Source: an uncultured Tateyamaria sp. (GTDB lineage Bacteria > Pseudomonadota > Alphaproteobacteria > Rhodobacterales > Rhodobacteraceae). From it: a stretch of 64,000 nt of DNA. Position numbers and translations under genes: made by a program. The notes beneath the pieces were generated by a model, which was not told where the DNA came from, did no database searches, and saw nothing but the letters and a program-made list of their open reading frames with translations. Location: positions 248,001-312,000 of the forward strand of contig NZ_CANMBJ010000002.1 of assembly GCF_947496075.1 (NCBI RefSeq), given 5' to 3'. Positions 53,120 through 62,751 of the stretch are shown here, piece by piece; the stretch's first letter is position 1; every line of letters begins with the position of its first letter.

Positions 53120-53914
53120 TCAGGCGGCGTGTGCACCATCCGCCAGCGTTTTGACAAAGGCCAGCACCGTATCGACGCTGTCACCGGCTGCGATCCGGCT
53201 CACGATGGCCGAGCCCACAACTGCGCCGTCTGCCACCGATGCGATGGCCTTGGACTTCTCAGGCGTGTTGATGCCAAAGCCAACAATCACCGGCAGGTCG
53301 GTGGCGGATTTGATCCGTGCCACTTCGGGACCCACATCGCCTGCCTCGGCTTCGGCGGCACCGGTGATGCCGGTGATTGATACGTAGTACACAAAGCCGG
53401 ACGTGTTTTGCAGCACGCGCGGCAGGCGCTTGTCATCGGTTGTGGGCGTGGCCAGCCGGATAAAGTTCAGGCCCGCGTCTTGCGCCGGGATGCACAATTC
53501 GCTGTCTTCTTCGGGCGGGAGGTCAACGACGATCAGGCCGTCGATTCCTGCGTCCTTTGCCTTTGTCAGAAAGGCGTCGACGCCACAGGAGTAGATCGGA
53601 TTGTAGTAGCCCATGAGAACGATGGGCGTCGTGTCATCTGTTTCCCGAAAGCTGCGCGCCAGGTCGAGTGTGCGGTCAAGCGTCATACCGGCTTCGAGCG
53701 CACGCTGCCCGGCAAGTTGAATGGTTGGTCCATCGGCCATCGGGTCCGTGAAGGGCAGACCAAGCTCAATGATGTCCACGCCCGCTGCCGGCAATCCCCG
53801 GACGACCTCGAGGGATGTATCGTAGTCGGGGTCACCCGCCATGATGTACGACACAAAAGCCTTGCGTCCTTCGGCTGCCAGGGCCGCGAATTTGGCGTCG
53901 ATCCGGGTTGTCAT
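53120..53914 (-). CDS. trpA: Tryptophan synthase alpha chain
   Basis: A 264-residue TrpA. The catalytic Glu is in [14 protein letters not shown] and the Asp in [20 protein letters not shown] and the phosphate site [11 protein letters not shown] are also standard. It cleaves indole glycerol phosphate to indole, which TrpB uses. ATG 53914 is preceded by GGAG. It is co-directional with the PagL-like gene upstream (59-base gap) rather than next to trpB. Confidence 0.95.
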   Translation of the reverse strand: MTTRIDAKFAALAAEGRKAFVSYIMAGDPDYDTSLEVVRGLPAAGVDIIELGLPFTDPMADGPTIQLAGQRALEAGMTLDRTLDLARSFRETDDTTPIVLMGYYNPIYSCGVDAFLTKAKDAGIDGLIVVDLPPEEDSELCIPAQDAGLNFIRLATPTTDDKRLPRVLQNTSGFVYYVSITGITGAAEAEAGDVGPEVARIKSATDLPVIVGFGINTPEKSKAIASVADGAVVGSAIVSRIAAGDSVDTVLAFVKTLADGAHAA

Positions 53915-53973
53915 CTCAGTCTCCTGTCCGTCCTGTCCCACCTGCCAAAGCGATGCAGGAAAGGCAAGCACTG

Positions 53974-54459
53974 TCAGAATTTGAAATGATACCGGATGGA
54001 ATAGGCATTCATGCCCGGATTGACATCTGCCAGGTCGGCATTTGATTTGTGTGAAATTACCGCAGAGATCGCGTGCCCGTTTTCGAACTGGTATCCGACC
54101 CCGAGAAGAGATCGGATTTGAAACGTGGACCCAAGGAAATTCTGAAACGTGCCTTCTTCGTAGAGGCCGGGCATGATGCTGTTATCGATGAACCAGCCAC
54201 TGTTCCACTGCCAGCGTGACCAGACACCACCGCCTATGAACGCATCACCTTCGCCAGTGAGGCTAAGGCTTGCGCCCCAAGCGACGGAAAGAATGCGCTT
54301 TTGCACAAATGGTGTGTGGCGATACTCAAGATCAAAGGCCGCACCGTCCCGTCCGCCTTCGCCAAAGTCTGATGTCCCAAGCGCAAAGGTCAATTCTTGT
54401 GCGGATGCGGCAGTGATGCTGAGCAGCAGTGAAATGATGGCAACATAAATACGGTTCAT
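53974..54459 (-). CDS. Lipid A 3-O-deacylase-like (PagL/acyloxyacyl hydrolase family)
   Basis: A 161-residue outer-membrane beta-barrel candidate with a signal peptide ([20 protein letters not shown]). Its C-terminus [29 protein letters not shown] has the PagL catalytic pattern H-x-SN (His and Ser about residues 139 and 141) and closes with the aromatic F typical of barrel ends. PagL removes the 3-O-linked acyl chain of lipid A, weakening immune detection. Whether it acts on lipid A here is not shown. It precedes trpA on the minus strand. Confidence 0.65.
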   Translation of the reverse strand: MNRIYVAIISLLLSITAASAQELTFALGTSDFGEGGRDGAAFDLEYRHTPFVQKRILSVAWGASLSLTGEGDAFIGGGVWSRWQWNSGWFIDNSIMPGLYEEGTFQNFLGSTFQIRSLLGVGYQFENGHAISAVISHKSNADLADVNPGMNAYSIRYHFKF

Positions 54460-54648
54460 GTTGTTCTTCCTAATTCCAAATTTCCGCCGCAGCTAATATC
54501 TATCCGCGGCCCGAACCACCATGGCCAATGCGGCTGCATCAATTCAATTTCTTTCAAGAAAACGCGATCACTTTGTCTGAACCTGTCACCGCCTTGCACC
54601 TGTTCACTGTCCTGCTAGAAGCAGCGCAACGGCTGAAAGGACGATGAG

Positions 54649-55743
54649 ATGGGTTTCAAGATGGGAATTGTGGGTTTGCCGAACGTGGGCAAGTCGACAC
54701 TTTTTAATGCGTTGACCAAGACAGCGGCCGCGCAGGCGGCAAATTTTCCTTTCTGCACGATCGAGCCAAATGTAGGCGAAGTTGCTGTTCCTGACGCCCG
54801 CTTGGACAAGCTGGCGGCAATCGCGGCATCCAAGCAGATCATACCGACCCGGATGACTTTTGTAGACATCGCTGGCCTGGTCAAAGGCGCATCGAAGGGC
54901 GAGGGGCTGGGCAACCAGTTTCTGGCAAACATCCGCGAGGTTGATGCGATCGCGCACGTCTTGCGCTGTTTCGAGGATGGAGATGTCACCCATGTTGAGG
55001 GGCGTGTCGATCCAGTTGCCGATGCCGAGACCATCGAGACGGAGTTGATGCTTGCCGATATCGAGAGCCTGGAAAAGCGGTTGCAAAACATCGTGCGCAA
55101 AGTGCGCGGTGGCGACAAGGAAGCAGTCCAACAGGAGCGTTTGATGAAAACAGCGCTTGGTGCCCTGGAAGATGGTCAACCGGCCCGCGTGGTCGAGGTG
55201 GATGACGAAGACGCCAAGGCGTGGGCCATGCTGCAACTGCTCACCAGCAAGCCTGTTCTATATGTCTGCAACGTCGGAGAGGCCGAAGCGGCGGAGGGCA
55301 ATGCCCATTCTGTCAAAGTGGCTGATATGGCGGCGGCACAGGGTAACAGCCATGTCGTGATTTCGGCCCAGATCGAGGAAGAAATCAGCCAGCTTGAGGA
55401 TGACGAAGCACAGATGTTCCTTGAGGAAATGGGACTGTGCGAAGCGGGGCTCGATCGGTTGATCCGCGCAGGCTACGACCTGCTACATCTCGAAACATAC
55501 TTTACTGTCGGCCCCAAAGAAGCACGAGCCTGGACGATCAAGGCTGGGACGTCTGCGCCCAAGGCGGCTGGTGTCATTCACGGCGATTTCGAGAAAGGTT
55601 TCATTCGTGCAGAAACCATTGCCTATGACGATTTTGTCACCTTGGGAGGAGAGCAGGCGGCCAAGGACGCTGGGAAGATGCGCGCCGAAGGCAAGGGATA
55701 TCAGGTGAAAGACGGGGATGTCCTGCATTTCCTGCACTCGTGA
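54649..55743 (+). CDS. ychF: Redox-regulated ATPase YchF (Obg-like)
   Basis: A 364-residue YchF. The P-loop GLPNVGKSTLF and the FCTIEPNVGEVAVPD switch are followed by a coiled-coil region and a C-terminal TGS domain (AWTIKAGTSAPKAAGVIHGDFEKGFIRAE). The Asn-rich base motif of G proteins is replaced, so it hydrolyses ATP rather than GTP. Roles in oxidative stress and ribosome interaction are known in E. coli and yeast. The gene is divergent from the PagL-like gene. Confidence 0.94.
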   Translation: MGFKMGIVGLPNVGKSTLFNALTKTAAAQAANFPFCTIEPNVGEVAVPDARLDKLAAIAASKQIIPTRMTFVDIAGLVKGASKGEGLGNQFLANIREVDAIAHVLRCFEDGDVTHVEGRVDPVADAETIETELMLADIESLEKRLQNIVRKVRGGDKEAVQQERLMKTALGALEDGQPARVVEVDDEDAKAWAMLQLLTSKPVLYVCNVGEAEAAEGNAHSVKVADMAAAQGNSHVVISAQIEEEISQLEDDEAQMFLEEMGLCEAGLDRLIRAGYDLLHLETYFTVGPKEARAWTIKAGTSAPKAAGVIHGDFEKGFIRAETIAYDDFVTLGGEQAAKDAGKMRAEGKGYQVKDGDVLHFLHS

Positions 55744-55788
55744 AAGGCCGAGGAGCGCGGTGATCTGCAGCACACCCGGCCAAGCGTT

Positions 55789-56793
55789 TTATACCATGCG
55801 CACAAGCACCTTACCGGTGTTACCGCCGGTATAGAGCAGGTTGACGGCGTCCACCGCGTTCTCCAGCCCATCCACCACATGAAGCGGCAGTCTCAGCTCA
55901 CCCGCCTTTACCCATGCGCCCAGATCGGCCTGCACTTTCGGCATGAGATCCATGTAATCGAGGATCACGAAGCCGCGCATGCTCAACCGTCGCATGATAA
56001 TGTTGCGGAACATGTAGGGACCGGGCACCGGGTCCTTTTCAGTGTAACTTGAGATCAGCCCGCAAATCACGACACGCCCGAAGTCGCGCATATGCGTGAG
56101 CGAAGCGTCAAGAATGTCACCGCCGACATTCTCGAAGCACAGGTCGATGCCGTCTGAACAAGCCTCGCCAAGGGCCTCCGTCACATCCTGGGTTTTGTAG
56201 TTGATCGCCGCGTCGATCCCGAAGTCTTCTGTGAGCATCCGGCATTTGTCATCGGAACCGGCAATGCCAATCACCCGACACCCCTTCCTCTTTGCCATTT
56301 GGCAGACCATCAACCCCACGGCTCCTGCCGCTCCACTGACAACAACTGTCTCGTTGTCTTGCAGCTCACCGATGTGGTGCAGGCCGACATGTGCCGTGGG
56401 ACCCGCGATGCTCGTGACGGCGAAGGCCTGCCCCAGATTTTCTTGCGCTGGGAAAGGCGTAAAACTTGTCTCATCGCCAACCACCTGGTTTGACCACGAG
56501 CCCATGCCAGAAGCAAAACTTCCAACTGGAAATTTGGCGTTTCTGCTTTCTATGACCTTTCCGACGACGAAGCCGCGCATTGGATCGCCGATGCGTACGG
56601 GATCCATGTAGATATCCCAGTCCGACACCCACACACGGTTCGTGGCGTCGAGGGATAGGTAGTGGGTCTTCACTCTGAACTGACCTTCCAACAGGTCAGT
56701 CAAAGTATGTTCCCGTAGGGTGAGGGTTTCTGTCGTAAATACATCGCTGGGGCGCTCGTTAAAAAACCAAGAGATCGCTGTATGTTTAGACAT
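55789..56793 (-). CDS. NADP-dependent enone reductase-like (LTB4DH/CurA family)
   Basis: A 334-residue MDR protein without zinc. The cofactor loop is GAAGAVGLMVCQ and the start WFFNERPSDVFTTET fits the CurA/prostaglandin reductase group. Such enzymes reduce the double bond of alpha,beta-unsaturated ketones with NADPH. It is convergent with ychF and follows a 960-base empty region. Substrate not known. Confidence 0.85.
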   Translation of the reverse strand: MSKHTAISWFFNERPSDVFTTETLTLREHTLTDLLEGQFRVKTHYLSLDATNRVWVSDWDIYMDPVRIGDPMRGFVVGKVIESRNAKFPVGSFASGMGSWSNQVVGDETSFTPFPAQENLGQAFAVTSIAGPTAHVGLHHIGELQDNETVVVSGAAGAVGLMVCQMAKRKGCRVIGIAGSDDKCRMLTEDFGIDAAINYKTQDVTEALGEACSDGIDLCFENVGGDILDASLTHMRDFGRVVICGLISSYTEKDPVPGPYMFRNIIMRRLSMRGFVILDYMDLMPKVQADLGAWVKAGELRLPLHVVDGLENAVDAVNLLYTGGNTGKVLVRMV

Positions 56794-57755
56794 AATCTTT
56801 TCCCGGGTTGAAGTGTTGCATCGGATGGTGCAATTTCAATCCAAGGTTGAATTTCTTGCTTGTGCAAGGATTCTATGTTTCGCGGCCTGAAGCGCCAATC
56901 AAACTGCATCAAATTGCATCAGCGCTGCTCCTTGTTGGACGCTCTGCTTTCTGCTTGCTCTGGCTGGAGTGGGAGGATAGGCGGGTCAGCGGAGACGTGA
57001 ACCCGATATGACAGATGCCCGAAGGTCTTCCTGTCCGCGATCGCTCTCGCCGCACTCGTCATTTACTGGCTATGAGTCCTGACCCTAGTGATCCTCCTCC
57101 AATGACGTGGTCCGTAGGCACGTTTGCAAAAATGGAGGATCAAGGTCGCATCACATTTTCCGGATGCTGGATCTGTGCGTTTACAACCGGGCCGGGGCAG
57201 CACGCTGTGTGGTCGTGTCGCGCAAGATAACCGACCGTAAAAAATGGGGTTTGGCCTGAATAATAGCAATTGGCGCATCGCTTGATGACCTGCGCCCAAC
57301 AGGTCCGTCTATCACAGCTGGTTTCTGGTTTCTGCGTTGTTCGGTGACGGCCCTGCATTGCATAACGAGTGACCCTCTTTGGTTTCAACGGCGTGTAATG
57401 CGCGGTGTCGTAAAGTGGTCGAATCGACTGTTTTGTACAAGTGTAGTCAGATTGTTTGATGAATGATGTAACGATGTGCCCGGTGCCCTTCATGCGGTCC
57501 GCGAACTTACGTAGGGTTAGTTGAGCCGGAACCTTTTCAGCGTCGAAACAAGTCCGCGTACTAGTTAATTAACTCTGTAGAATGAGAATTATGGCGTTGC
57601 TTGCAGGGCTTGAAACACCATCAAGTCGTGGATACTGGCGAAAACCGCGAGTGGAGAGTCTTCACTTTCTCCGCCATGTGCATAGCCTTGCAGTGCCAAC
57701 AACTCTCCGTTAAAAAAAATCATTATGAATTTTTTAGACTAGTTGGGGAAAAATT
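56794..57755. other. 960-base region without a convincing gene
   Basis: Short open frames are present but none has a recognisable domain, and their composition is unlike the neighbours. An AGTTAATTAACT palindrome lies at 57563-57574, and the last 100 bases are A/T-rich. No tRNA, transposase or integrase was seen. It is either spacer with promoters for the two flanking genes or the remains of degraded DNA. Confidence 0.45.
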
Positions 57756-58391
57756 ATGGGTAACGGAATGGGCTGGACCCGAATGGGCTGGACCAATTGT
57801 GCTGACCACTATCGACGGACGTGCGAATTCACCGTCCTTCATGGAGTCGCTGTTTTCTTAACCTGGTTTGTTGTCGTTCCACTGCAATCAGCACTCTTGG
57901 GAGGTTGGTTAGGTGAGAAACTGTTCCTGGTTCCTGCGCTCCTTTTCTTGCCGACGGTGATAAAGGCGCTGGCTGCTTGGATGTACGGGTGGTGGGCCGT
58001 GCTATACATCATGCCGACAGCACTGTTGCAGTACGCCATCGTCGGGCAGCCATTCGATCAGATGCAGTTCATGAAACTGGCAGCTTACTTGATTTCGGCA
58101 CCTGTTGTGCGGAGTTGCCTGGCGCGTATTGGTCTCGATCCTTCGAAGTGTCGCTCATTGCATACGTGGCGCTTTCTGATTGTGATTGTGGTGCTGTCAT
58201 CAGTGATGCTGGCGGCTGTGTTTCTGATTCTGTATGCGCAAAACCTTTCGCTGCAGGAGGCCGGACTTTTTCTCGCGTTGTTTGTTCTGGGAGACATTGC
58301 AGGATCTGCATTTGTTCTGGTCGCTCTGGTGTTTGCGGTCAGGTTCAAAGAGCGCCGTCTGCGTACTGCTGGCGTGCGCCGGGAAATCTGA
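57756..58391 (+). CDS. Integral membrane protein, paralogue of 32581-33177
   Basis: A 211-residue protein with about six hydrophobic segments. LLFLPTVIKALAAWMYGWWA and GDIAGSAFVLVALVFAVRF match by eye the protein at 32581. The N-terminus carries a duplicated MGWT tetrad (GMGWTRMGWT) from a 15-base tandem repeat. GGGGAA precedes ATG 57756. The first 29 residues are unlike the paralogue, so a later start cannot be excluded. As with the paralogue, resemblance to MASE1-type sensor membrane domains is only suggestive. Confidence 0.55.
   Translation: MGNGMGWTRMGWTNCADHYRRTCEFTVLHGVAVFLTWFVVVPLQSALLGGWLGEKLFLVPALLFLPTVIKALAAWMYGWWAVLYIMPTALLQYAIVGQPFDQMQFMKLAAYLISAPVVRSCLARIGLDPSKCRSLHTWRFLIVIVVLSSVMLAAVFLILYAQNLSLQEAGLFLALFVLGDIAGSAFVLVALVFAVRFKERRLRTAGVRREI
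57766..57795 (+). repeat. 15-base direct repeat at the start of the membrane-protein gene
   Basis: GAATGGGCTGGACCC (57766-57780) is followed at once by GAATGGGCTGGACCA (57781-57795), one difference in 15. It is in frame and duplicates the tetrad MGWT, likely by slippage. Confidence 0.8.
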
Positions 58392-58635
58392 GCGGGCTTT
58401 CGTCCGCTACAACACTGTTCGGCTGGTGCCAGTCCGCCCTTCTGGACAGACGTTGGCGGATCATTGGTTGTCGTTTGCAAGCGACGGAGCCGTTCAGCGT
58501 AACGCGTGAAAGCTGCACAATCGAGCACAAGGCTTGTCTGCCGACTAAACCAAAGGTCAAAAAAGTCGACATGAGTGGTTTGTGGGGTGATCGCTGAGTG
58601 CCACTTAACACAATGCTATGCAAATGAGTTAAAAA

Positions 58636-58692
58636 TTATCAAATTGATAAAAAAGTTGACGAATTTATATTCTTAAAATATCAAAATGATAA
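58636..58692 (+). promoter_or_regulatory. Promoter of the adhesin gene with two matched inverted repeats
   Basis: TTGACG (58656-58661) and TATCAA (58679-58684) with 17 bases between form a sigma-70-type promoter. TTATCAAATTGATAA (58636-58650) just upstream of -35 and ATATCAAAATGATAA (58678-58692) over -10 are similar 15-base dyads with centres 42 bases apart, four helical turns. A repressor or activator dimer pair could bind both. The adhesin starts 27 bases after the second dyad. Confidence 0.6.
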
Positions 58693-58719
58693 TTTTAAGC
58701 AGATGAGACAGGGGCCCTC

Positions 58720-61700
58720 ATGAACAAGCCGCATCGTGGAAAATCATTGAACATCCCAACCGAGCAGCGCTCGATCATGGCATGTGCCGCTACCTTGGGC
58801 GAGCATCAGTTGGGAGCGATTGTCGTTTCGACCGACATAGATACGCTTGGAGTAGCGTCGACCTGCGCGAATGCGCGCGAATTGGAAATACCAACCCAAA
58901 AAACCGCGCGAGTCCGGTTCTTGAAGAAATGGGCAAGAGAACAACGTCGGCGCGCCCGCAACGGTGGCATCTGGAGCTTGCTGATCCTGCCCGTATTTGC
59001 CAGCGCGGCGATGGCGCAAAGCGAGGCTGGCGATGGCATTGTATCGGCAGTCGTTCAACCGGACGGCACATTACTCGTCACGTTTGAAGATGGATCCACT
59101 GTGGTCGTGCCAGAGGAATCTTATACAGTGTCCGCGGACGGTCAGTATGTCATCGATGCCAGTCTTCTGCCCGGTGCCGAAGCTTCAGTGGGCGGAGCAG
59201 CGGCAGCCGGACCCGGCGCATTGGCCGGCGTGGTAGGCGCAGTTGGTGTCGCAGGGGGCCTGGGCGGAGGTGGTGGTGCCGCGGCTGCGGCAGCGACCAC
59301 GACGGGCGTCGTTCTTGATGGTTACATCTCGGGCGCAACCGTGTTCAGAGATGCAAACGGCAATGGCGTCTTCGATGATGGTGAGACGTCGACAACCACC
59401 GATCAACAGGGCAACTTCTCTCTCGGTGGCGATACGAGCATTCCAATTGTCGCGGTGGGCGGGACAGACGTTTCGACTGGGTTGATCTTTGAAGGAACAC
59501 TGAAAGCGCCTGCGGGTTCAACGGTGGTTTCTCCGGTGACCACGCTTGTTCAAGAGATCATCGAGGCAGATGATACCGGTGAGACTTCGATTGAAAGCGC
59601 GATCGCAACCGTCAATGCCGCGCTCGGCCTGCCCGAAGATACAGATCTTCTGAACGCAGACCCAGTAGCCGATGAAAACCAAGAGTTATTTGCCGCCGGT
59701 GCCAAGGTCGCAAACATCGTCTCAGTAGGCGTTGCGAACGGTGCGGACGAAGCATCTGTTGTCGAAGCTCTTGCCCAGGCAATTGTCGATGCGGAAGACG
59801 ACGAAGAACCGCTCAATGATGAAGCAATCATTGAAGATGTTATGACGGATGCGCTGGATGGCGAGCAAGGCAACAGCGACCTGGCGGCCGTTGCTGGAAC
59901 GCTCGCAAACGCCAACAATGCAATCGACGACAGTGACATTGATGAAATTGCGGATGTGCAACAGGTGGTGGTTGGCCAGATTGCCGACGAGGTCGAAGAC
60001 GGAACGGTATCTGAAGCGATCACGCAGGAAGACATCGAACAGGCAGCAGATGAGGCGATTGATGTCGTTGACGGTGCCGTGACGTTTGACACCGATGTTA
60101 TTGGCTCCGACACAGATCTTTCCGTTTTCGGTGTGGAGATCAATTTCACGCTGGACAGCTATGAGGTGACTTCGGGTGTCGAGTTTGCTCTGACCATGGC
60201 TCAGGCGGATGGCCTGGTCATAACCGGCGAAGGTACGGTCAAGTTGGTGGGTGCCTTTGACGCGAGCGTCGATCTGTCAGGAATTGCCACGCAGATTGAC
60301 GCGACCGAAGTCTCGCAGTTCGAACTGACGGTGAACGCTGCGCAGGCCAACGCCCTGGCTATCGATGTCGCAGAAGACGCATCTATTATTGTCGATGTGG
60401 ACTATGCTGATCTCAGCCTTGATAACCAGTCTCTTGTGCCCGAAATCGACCTCTCGGGGATTTCGGTGAACGGCTCCAGCGGTCCAATTGGCCTGTTCAA
60501 CGTGCTTGATGCGGGCAGTATCGAAGACACTTTCAAGCTGCTGTGGAGCTATGGAGACAACGCATATTACGATGTGCTGCCGGGCGGTACGCCTGAAATC
60601 AATGCGGCAAACATCGAGCTTGGCAATCTGTATGCGCAGTACCTTTTGGACGGCGGCGCGCCGATCCTTGATGTCGTCCAAACCAAGGTATCAGGCGAAC
60701 CGAACTACGCTGAAAGACAACAATCGTTGCACGACAATCTGCTCGGAAACATCAACGATAGCGCGGTGTTGAGCAGGCTGAATTCGAATGCGCTCGACAG
60801 TGACAATCGTAACGACGCCGGACTGGAGTTCGGGGATCGACCTTACCACGATGGTTCGCTTGCCGATGTGCGTGTTTTTGGTGAGGCAGCCGATGATGGA
60901 GGACTGCTGACGAGTTCGGCAGTCACCTTTGTGAACGATCAGGATGAAACAGGTATACAAGTGGACCCTGACTGGGGTGGGTGGCTTTACCAAATCGGCA
61001 ATGGCACGGACGGTGATCTCCAATTCCTGCTCCAAATCGACGGCAGCGTCATTGCGGCTGGATCAGTCGATGCTGAAACGAACCTGTTTTTAGGTCTGGA
61101 CCCAGAACTGGCGGCTGGGCAAACCGTGGATCTCTTTACGTCTGATGACGGGGGAGAAACCTATTCGCTCGTCGAATCCAGTTTGTTTCCGCCTGCCGAC
61201 GCACCCACGCAGGACTACGACGATTCAGTCGCGCTTGACCCACAGCTTGATGGCGGCACATTGAGTTATGTTGACGGTTCGAGCAGCGACCTGCTTGCCA
61301 CCCAAATCTGGGATCTCGCAAACGGGCACGCGCGCAGCGACTTTGACGTTGACGAAGGCGAAATCTATGTCCTGAACGGCGATACAGTCGCTGACGCAGA
61401 TGATGGTGTTCTGGGAATCCAGCCCTTTACAGACTTTTCCGAAGCGCTTGCTGCCGCGGGGGAGGGTGCCTATGTCGTCGTTGGTAGCGGAACCTACACC
61501 GAGAACCAAAGCGTCGTAATCGACGGCTCGATCACCATCTTTGCCGAGGATGGCGCGGTTCTTGAAGGCGGCTTGCGTGCTGAAACCGGCGCATCCGAAA
61601 GTGTTGTCAGTGTCACCGGACTGGACATCGATATGGCTGGCACGAACTACGGTATCTACCTCAATGGCACTGATCTTACGCTCAATGTCACGAACGTGGA

Positions 61701-62691
61701 TATTGATGGTGGGGGCAGTTCAACGTCGCGCGGCATCATCAACCAGTCTGGAGCTGACCCAATCATTAACGTCAGCGGTGGCTCACTGACCAATTTGCAA
61801 TCGGGGTCCTATCTGAACCCAGGCGCAACACTGAACATTGATGGTGCGTACATTGCCGGGAACACGGCGGGTATTGGCACGGATGACCCGGCGGCACTGA
61901 ACATTACAAACTCGACGTTTGACGGCAATGAAGAAGCCATTGGGATCAGCGGTGATCACGACAACTCTAACGTCACGCTCAGCAACAACGACTATGTGAC
62001 CGGAACAGATCAGGTGCTGGTATACTTCGCGCGGGAAGACCCCGTCGCAATCCCAGGCGAGCTTCAGGATGCGACAATTGTCCAAACCGTCGAAACCGAT
62101 ACCAAAGAGGATCTAGCAGTTGTTGTTGGAACGGATGGGGCCGATGTCATCGTCGACAATCCATCTGAAACCGTAATCGATCTGTCGGCCGGTGGTTCGG
62201 ACTTCGTTCTTTTGACTTTGGATGGGGCGAGCGACGGTTACAATCAAATCTTGAATTTCACAGCGGGCTCAGCCGAAGGAAGCGACATACTGGCATTCCG
62301 GTACGAAGACGGAATCGAAAGCGGTCCGCGCGGTCAGGGCGTGGAAACCCTTGCAGAAGGCGCTGCCCTTGGGGCCGATACCGGTTTCGTCATATTCACG
62401 ACCGAGTTGGCAATCACATCATCATACGAAGAGATCGCAAGTTCGGGTCTTCAAGCCGATGAATTGTCCGAACTACTGACGGCCGCAGACGCTTTGGAGG
62501 GCGGCGACGACGGTTTGGTTGTTATGGCGGTTTCGAACGGTGACGATACGCTCGTGTTCGGCGTCGATCTTGACGAAAGCGCACCCGATGCCGATCGGGT
62601 CGTGGATTTGGCCTATCTGGAAAACGTCGCAACCCAAGACCTGACAGCTGATAACCTTTTCGACTTCAGTTCAGTAGCAGCCAACACCTAA
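58720..62691 (+). CDS. Large BapA-type adhesin, type I secreted
   Basis: 1323 residues. After a basic N-terminus (about 66-82) comes a hydrophobic stretch (84-100, IWSLLILPVFASAAMAQ); then a beta-rich segment (105-150), a Gly/Ala linker (155-197) with AAAG, a calcium-type motif DANGNGVFDDGE (211-222) inside a cna-like domain, a long acidic helical part (about 275-450), beta-rich blocks, a parallel beta-helix-like part (about 900-1115) and a C-terminal GTDGADVI-type tail (1133-1323). The organisation matches biofilm adhesins exported by type I systems. The sapC-like and TolC-like genes follow. Low Cys content and acidity support extracellular life. Function: surface attachment, inferred. Confidence 0.7.
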   Translation: MNKPHRGKSLNIPTEQRSIMACAATLGEHQLGAIVVSTDIDTLGVASTCANARELEIPTQKTARVRFLKKWAREQRRRARNGGIWSLLILPVFASAAMAQSEAGDGIVSAVVQPDGTLLVTFEDGSTVVVPEESYTVSADGQYVIDASLLPGAEASVGGAAAAGPGALAGVVGAVGVAGGLGGGGGAAAAAATTTGVVLDGYISGATVFRDANGNGVFDDGETSTTTDQQGNFSLGGDTSIPIVAVGGTDVSTGLIFEGTLKAPAGSTVVSPVTTLVQEIIEADDTGETSIESAIATVNAALGLPEDTDLLNADPVADENQELFAAGAKVANIVSVGVANGADEASVVEALAQAIVDAEDDEEPLNDEAIIEDVMTDALDGEQGNSDLAAVAGTLANANNAIDDSDIDEIADVQQVVVGQIADEVEDGTVSEAITQEDIEQAADEAIDVVDGAVTFDTDVIGSDTDLSVFGVEINFTLDSYEVTSGVEFALTMAQADGLVITGEGTVKLVGAFDASVDLSGIATQIDATEVSQFELTVNAAQANALAIDVAEDASIIVDVDYADLSLDNQSLVPEIDLSGISVNGSSGPIGLFNVLDAGSIEDTFKLLWSYGDNAYYDVLPGGTPEINAANIELGNLYAQYLLDGGAPILDVVQTKVSGEPNYAERQQSLHDNLLGNINDSAVLSRLNSNALDSDNRNDAGLEFGDRPYHDGSLADVRVFGEAADDGGLLTSSAVTFVNDQDETGIQVDPDWGGWLYQIGNGTDGDLQFLLQIDGSVIAAGSVDAETNLFLGLDPELAAGQTVDLFTSDDGGETYSLVESSLFPPADAPTQDYDDSVALDPQLDGGTLSYVDGSSSDLLATQIWDLANGHARSDFDVDEGEIYVLNGDTVADADDGVLGIQPFTDFSEALAAAGEGAYVVVGSGTYTENQSVVIDGSITIFAEDGAVLEGGLRAETGASESVVSVTGLDIDMAGTNYGIYLNGTDLTLNVTNVDIDGGGSSTSRGIINQSGADPIINVSGGSLTNLQSGSYLNPGATLNIDGAYIAGNTAGIGTDDPAALNITNSTFDGNEEAIGISGDHDNSNVTLSNNDYVTGTDQVLVYFAREDPVAIPGELQDATIVQTVETDTKEDLAVVVGTDGADVIVDNPSETVIDLSAGGSDFVLLTLDGASDGYNQILNFTAGSAEGSDILAFRYEDGIESGPRGQGVETLAEGAALGADTGFVIFTTELAITSSYEEIASSGLQADELSELLTAADALEGGDDGLVVMAVSNGDDTLVFGVDLDESAPDADRVVDLAYLENVATQDLTADNLFDFSSVAANT

Positions 62692-62705
62692 TCGAACTGC
62701 GGCAA

Positions 62706-62731
62706 GGGCCAAGCACATGTGTGCTTGGCCC
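62706..62731 (+). promoter_or_regulatory. 26-base perfect inverted repeat between the adhesin and sapC genes
   Basis: GGGCCAAGCACA and TGTGCTTGGCCC with TG between, starting 15 bases after the adhesin stop. There is no T-run (CGGTTTGAAGG follows), so it is probably an RNA hairpin that stabilises the adhesin mRNA or attenuates downstream genes rather than a full terminator. Confidence 0.7.
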
Positions 62732-62751
62732 GGTTTGAAGGACGCATATTG

